64,000 nucleotides of DNA from Cyathus striatus (Eukaryota > Basidiomycota > Agaricomycetes > Agaricales > Nidulariaceae): positions 3,782,001 through 3,846,000 of the forward strand of contig JAOVFP010000011.1 of NCBI GenBank assembly GCA_025738555.1, in the 5' to 3' direction. Shown here in pieces: positions 59,592 through 64,000 of this stretch. The translations under genes were made by a program, and so were the position numbers. Below the pieces are notes generated by a model. That model saw only the letters and a list, made by a program, of their open reading frames with translations. It was not told the origin of the DNA and ran no database searches. The number at the start of each line of letters is the position of its first letter. Within the stretch, counting starts at the first letter, position 1.

Positions 59592-60493
59592 GTTTTTACT
59601 CCCCTTCTGTAAACATTGACAATGTATAATAGCGCTTGTTTCTCCCTTGCAGGCCGTAGCTGGACAAGTATCAAGGGGGTTAACATACAGTGACTAATCA
59701 CTGGACCAGCTAAGGTCCATCGACGCTCATCACTCAATTTGGCTTCTTGGCACTTCGATGCATAGGTCGTATTCATCAATTATTGATCGTTTTTATGATC
59801 ATCTTACGATATATTACCCGCGATGCCCCTACAATGTACATGCATAGCCTCTATCGAAGAGAACATCGAAATTTAACATCTGGTCGAAAGGTATCCATTT
59901 CAACCTTATATATCTTTACTAGGTTAATTGGACTGGCTGAAATCTCGAGCTCGACTTATGTACGTAGTCCAAACCTCTGTTTAATGTACAGCCCTCGGAC
60001 TGCAATTTTACATCGTATATACATAATCACATGAAGAGATAGAGCTCAACTAGCGTCCACTCGCTGAATGTGTGTATATTTAAATTACCATCCCAATAAA
60101 CATATGTGAACCATGTGAATGGCCCTTGTGAACACCGAGTACTTGCTGAGTTATGTTAGCGATTTGCTTACTATATGAGAAGGCCTCGACCTGATTTAAA
60201 TCAACGCATCGCAGATATAAAAATATTATTACGAAATTCTTGTTTCTTATAGACTGAGTTCACCGTCGTAATTACATCTGAACTAGATGTTGACTCACGG
60301 AAAGATGCGCCGATGATAACTATCATTGAAATCTGCACTCTCATGTTTAACACAGAATCGACTCTTCTTCAACCACACTGTCACATACTCATCCTACGAG
60401 GCAGAAGCTAGATTCCTTTACCAACATATACCAATTCTTTGGTCTCCCGGGAACGGCAACTACACAACAATGTACCTGAAGGACTCAAATCAA
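59592..60493. other. Spacer between secreted genes B and C
   Basis: About 900 bases, no supported gene; promoter side of B and 3' flank of C. Confidence 0.4.
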
Positions 60494-61204
60494 TTATGTA
60501 TAAGTCAATCTTCCACCATCTCTCTTCGGGCTTCCGGTATATCCCCACTGGAGATGAAAGAATGAAAGAAATGAGTGAATATTCTGCCTTCAGTTATAAA
60601 CACAACGTACGTTGAGCCATCCTCCATCACCATGTCGATTGAACGTGCCTTTCTTGAACCAGAAAATGTCGTAGCTTAGTGTGTGTCAACGATAAGTGTG
60701 CTGCTACATCGTGAAGAGGCACAATTTGCATTACCCTTTGCTACCTCCTCCGATTTTGATAGGTACTTCTTCATGTGCATGTCCCCAATCTTTCCCGAAA
60801 TCTTTATCATATCCGACATCGGTGTGAACGACGATAATGTTACGTCCTGGATGTTGTTGACCGTATTTCCCAAGTGCAGCCTTTACGAATTCTTCTCTTC
60901 GCTAAATATATCTCAGAGTTATCAACTGCTCGAATTGGAAGGAAAGTGCGGATCACTTGCTTACCTTGTTGTCGTCACCTTGCATATTTTTAATGCCATC
61001 GATGACATTCAACATGCCATCCATAAAGCCTACTCCGGACCCGCCTCCATATCGTCTTCTTCGATAAAGAGAAACTAGATGAACTTCAGCTGGGGAGAGA
61101 CCACGCATTTCTATTAGATCGTTCGGGGTCACATCCAACGGAGATGCAGAGACTAGAGAAACTAGGAGTGAATAAGCAAGGATTAGGAAGAGGTAGAGCT
61201 TCAT
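60494..61204 (-). CDS. Small secreted protein, array member C
   Basis: Exons 60965-61204, 60735-60901, 60611-60674 and 60494-60547. Signal peptide MKLYLFLILAYSLLVSLVSA, then SPLDVTPNDL, Arg-rich YRRRRYGGGSGVGF, helix MDGMLNVIDGIKNMQ, core RREEFVKAALGKYGQQHPGR, NIIVVHTDVGYDKDFGKDWG, HAHEEVPIKIGGG, YDIFWFKKGTFNRHGDGGWL and NWGYTGSPKRDGGRLTYT. An upstream in-frame ATG at 61315 would place 37 residues before the signal peptide and overlap the leader motif, so it was rejected. TATA-like box at 61319-61326. Frame intact. Confidence 0.75.
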
Positions 61205-61246
61205 GATGAAGCGGGTGAGTGTGAAATTATGAAAAATTGGTGAAAC

Positions 61247-61290
61247 TCGTCGCAGATGTAGTAAGGTGGATAGTTCAGACCAGCTGTAAC
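61247..61290 (-). promoter_or_regulatory. Shared leader motif, gene C
   Basis: Plus strand CGTCGCAGATGTAGTA then TTCAGACCAGCTG, 43-86 bases upstream of the chosen ATG. Confidence 0.65.
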
Positions 61291-61326
61291 TAATGAACAT
61301 CTCCAGAAATTTCAATGCCTTTATAC

Positions 61327-62559
61327 TCGTATATCCTGAGGCTCAAGCACTTGTCTAGCATCGTCTATGCTGAGAAGAGGTTGGCTTGTCAGGTGTTGCT
61401 TGGTTTCGATGTGGACTTGGCATTGATATTCCGAGATTTCTGGCATCGCATTTTGTTTATATGTCGGGATGTGTATGTTTCCTGTATGAAACATAAATAT
61501 ACATTGTACAATCGTGCAATCTGACCACCCTTATTGTCCTAAGCTTACGCTACTTGGGAATGCGAAGACTAAGTCAGATGGCGACTAGATTGGCCATGCG
61601 TTTATGAATTAGCTCATAAAACAACGTAAAAAGACAAGGTGGTATCTCTTAGAGAATCCACAAATGAGAATATGTGTACATTTAGTTGATTCCTTCAGGC
61701 GATAGATACGAGATGGATGGAGGAACTGAGGCCGACTGTTCGGATGAGTTGTAGTCGTTAATCGTAGTCAACGGACCGAAACTTCCCCGCCACTGCTCTC
61801 CAGTTCTCCTATCCATCCCGCTGTGCCCGAAAGTCCACGTTCTTTACACGAATTGTAGTGATCGAACTTCATATCAGACAATATCCTTGGAGATTCTTGT
61901 CAGAGGCATCACAGGGCACCATTGCATTTTGTCAAGGGGATGAAGAAATCAAAGTGAATGGTATCAGTTTCAGCCTAGCAGCGACTGATTGCGTTAGAAA
62001 GATCGTGAGAACATGCACCTGAACTTATAAATTTCATAAGTATTTGTGTTTATTTACCAATGCCACCGATAACTTCCGCCACTTTAAATGTATGCATGGT
62101 CCTGGCACTCACTGTCTCTCACTGTATTGAGCAGTCTGCTACGAACTACAAACACTAATAGCATGAAATCACTGTTTTCTTCATAACAGCTTCCCAATTT
62201 TGTAATAATGGAGCACGTAACACAGCCCTAGTCAAGGATGTTTTAACTTTTTAAGTGTTTTTTATGAATGCAAGACTTTTGAGCAGGAGTAATAGTAAGC
62301 AATAAAAAATGACACGATATTGATTCTTCAAAGTTCAAACGAGAAAGAGATACTTGAAGGCTGAACAATTAACAATTAACTACATAAAAATATAGCAAGC
62401 ACTTGAAATTGAGCACTTAAACAGAAGTATAACCCTTAAAACGCCGCCAATGGAGTCGTGGCTTCGATTCTGATTGATCGCTGTCGGTGAGCACCGGGGG
62501 GTTGCAATGTTTCGTCACCGGGAGCTTGATTGAGCGCACTTGGGATCATAAAGCATGTA
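61327..62559. other. Spacer, no supported gene
   Basis: About 1.2 kb with no recognisable coding sequence or RNA gene on either strand. Confidence 0.4.
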
Positions 62560-64000
62560 CTGTGATCAATGGAACTTGTATTTAAAATCAATTGTATAAA
62601 ATCAACAGCGCAAAATCAATGGTATGAAATCCACTACTCTGAAATCAATGAAATAAACCAATGTATGAAATCAACGGTACGAAATCAATGAGAGATCAAT
62701 CAATTAATTACATTAAGTAGAAATCAATCCCAGCTCAATCTGAAATCAATGACAATTAAAAAAGAAATCAATGAGAAATCAGTTAAAAATCAATGAATAA
62801 CTCAAAATTGTTAGGTACCCAACTACAGGATATACTAAATACTAGGGTGGTTAACTATATACATATACTTACTTTATCTACTAGACCATTAGTCCTTTTC
62901 TAACAAGTAAACTTTACTCTATATTACACATACCTGGAGAGCGAAATCAATGTTGAAATCAATCCTTTTGGACTTTGTAATATTATTGGTACAAGATTGA
63001 AATCATTGGAGAGGTCAGTGTAAATTTCAAGGGTAATCAATGTGAAATAAATGCGAAAATCAGTGTTATATAATATGGAAATCATTGCTGAAATCAATCC
63101 TTTTGGACTTTGTAATATTATTGGTACAAGTTTGAAATCAATGGAGAGATCAATGTAAATTTCAAGGGTAATCAATGTGAAATAAATGCGAAAATCAATG
63201 TTATATAATATGGAAATCATTGTTGAAATCAATCCTTTTGGACTTTGTAATATTATTGGTACAAGTTTGAAATCAATGGAGAGATCAATGTAAATTTCAA
63301 GGGTAATCAATGTGAAATAAATGCGAAAATCAATGTTATATAATATGGAAATCATTGCTGAAATCAATGCTAAATTTAATGTTATTTCAATACTTGTTTT
63401 ATATTTATTTTTATCATACATAAATGTACGTATTATGTAAAAGTGTTATAATAGTAATAATCCTACAGCTTAGAAAACTCGGTCACGTGATTTCATCGTT
63501 CTACCATTTTTGAAACTAGTGCACCTATGTGAAGGCTATAGAATAGAATGAAATAATATATCGATTTTAGTAATGATTTTCCATTGATTTCCCTATGATA
63601 TAACATTGATTTTCACATTTATTTCCCATTTATTTCCCTTGAAATTTACATTGATCTCCCTAATGATTTCAAACTAGTACCAATAATATTACAAAGTCCA
63701 AAAGGATTGATTTCAACAATGATTTTCATATTATATAACATTGATTTTCGCATTTATTTCACATTGATTACCCTTGAAATTTACATTGATCTCTCCATTG
63801 ATTTCAAACTTGTACCAATAATATTACAAAGTCCAAAAGGATTGATTTCAGCAATGATTTCCATATTATATAACACTGATTTTCGCATTTATTTCACATT
63901 GATTTCACTCTAATGATTTCTAATGATTTCAGATTGAGCTGGGATTGATTTCATACCTTTGATTTCATACAATTGATTTCATTCATTGATTTCAGAGTAG
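62560..64000. repeat. Large inverted repeat rich in GAAATCAATG words
   Basis: The left arm (about 62560-63400) and right arm (about 63570-64000, running off the window) are inverted copies around a spacer near 63480. For example CTACTCTGAAATCAATGAA at 62633 mirrors TTCATTGATTTCAGAGTAG at 63982-64000, and CCCAGCTCAATCTGAAATC near 62730 mirrors GATTTCAGATTGAGCTGGG near 63925. Both arms contain 135-bp units. Long open frames on both strands are made by the repeat, whose length is a multiple of three. Possibly a foldback-type element. Confidence 0.75.
62951..63370. repeat. 135-bp tandem repeat, three copies
   Basis: AATCCTTTTGGACTTTGTAA recurs at 62961, 63096 and 63231, spacing 135 each time, with near-identical sequence between. 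The same unit in opposite orientation fills 63570-63900. Confidence 0.85.

Noticed and set aside
61205..61315. N-terminal extension of secreted protein C
   Set aside because: It would put 37 residues before a clear signal peptide and translate the conserved leader motif.
62924..63913. Long repeated open frames on both strands, 45-residue units
   Set aside because: They follow directly from a 135-bp repeat without stops in one frame. The predicted protein is Ile/Leu/Tyr-rich and appears on both strands of the palindrome, so it is not treated as a gene.

Overview
The window is nuclear DNA from a filamentous basidiomycete, most likely a mushroom-forming agaricomycete. The evidence is short introns of about 47-60 nt with GT(A/G)NG donors, intron-rich genes, a POM34-type nucleoporin, a chromoviral LTR retrotransposon, a Plavaka/KDZ-type DNA transposon with its companion gene, and gene families I associate with Agaricomycetes. 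All family assignments come from reading motifs by eye; no database search was possible.

Layout. 1-1208: 3' part of a zinc-finger gene cut by the window edge. 1745-6297: three tandem dienelactone-hydrolase-like genes with the same seven-exon structure; 6501-7360 is an inverted, broken fourth copy. 7.4-9.8 kb: no convincing gene, but several repeats and hairpins. 9833-12435: a multi-membrane-span protein gene, a decayed leucine-rich-repeat gene, and a small duplicated tail of the membrane gene. 12580-12681: an intron-containing tRNA-Gly(UCC) gene on the minus strand. 13085-23429: two minus-strand host genes, an RCC2-like beta-propeller protein ending in a PHD finger, and a very large RG/AT-hook protein with a zinc ribbon. 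23.4-30.5 kb: AT-rich transposon island containing a TA-flanked MITE, a ~6 kb TIR-bounded unit with the same kind of ends, a nested hAT-like element with a perfect 8-bp duplication, and a broken NACHT-like fragment. 30840-31704: POM34. 32704-39344: a TIR-bounded Plavaka-type element with two divergent, decayed genes. 40143-49774: a complete Ty3/gypsy chromovirus with identical-length LTRs and a 5-bp TSD, decayed by stop codons, with an extra spliced reading frame between pol and the 3' LTR. 50637-53203: two broken kinase-like genes. 53515-54162: a hAT-type MITE. 54776-55831: a steroid-5-alpha-reductase-like gene. 56020-61204: three paralogous small secreted protein genes plus one relic, all sharing a leader/promoter motif. 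62.5-64 kb: a large inverted repeat built from 135-bp units.

The host genes (hydrolases, reductase, secreted proteins, nucleoporin, RCC2-PHD) have no obvious common pathway. The region reads as gene islands between transposon-rich stretches. The mobile elements decay mainly by C-to-T type changes: premature stops are TGA or TAG rather than TAA in the retroelement, and the 19 LTR differences I counted are all transitions. The most unusual features are the secreted-protein array with its shared motif and orphan copy, the two-gene Plavaka-type element, the post-pol accessory frame, and repeated GC-AG introns in the hydrolase cluster.
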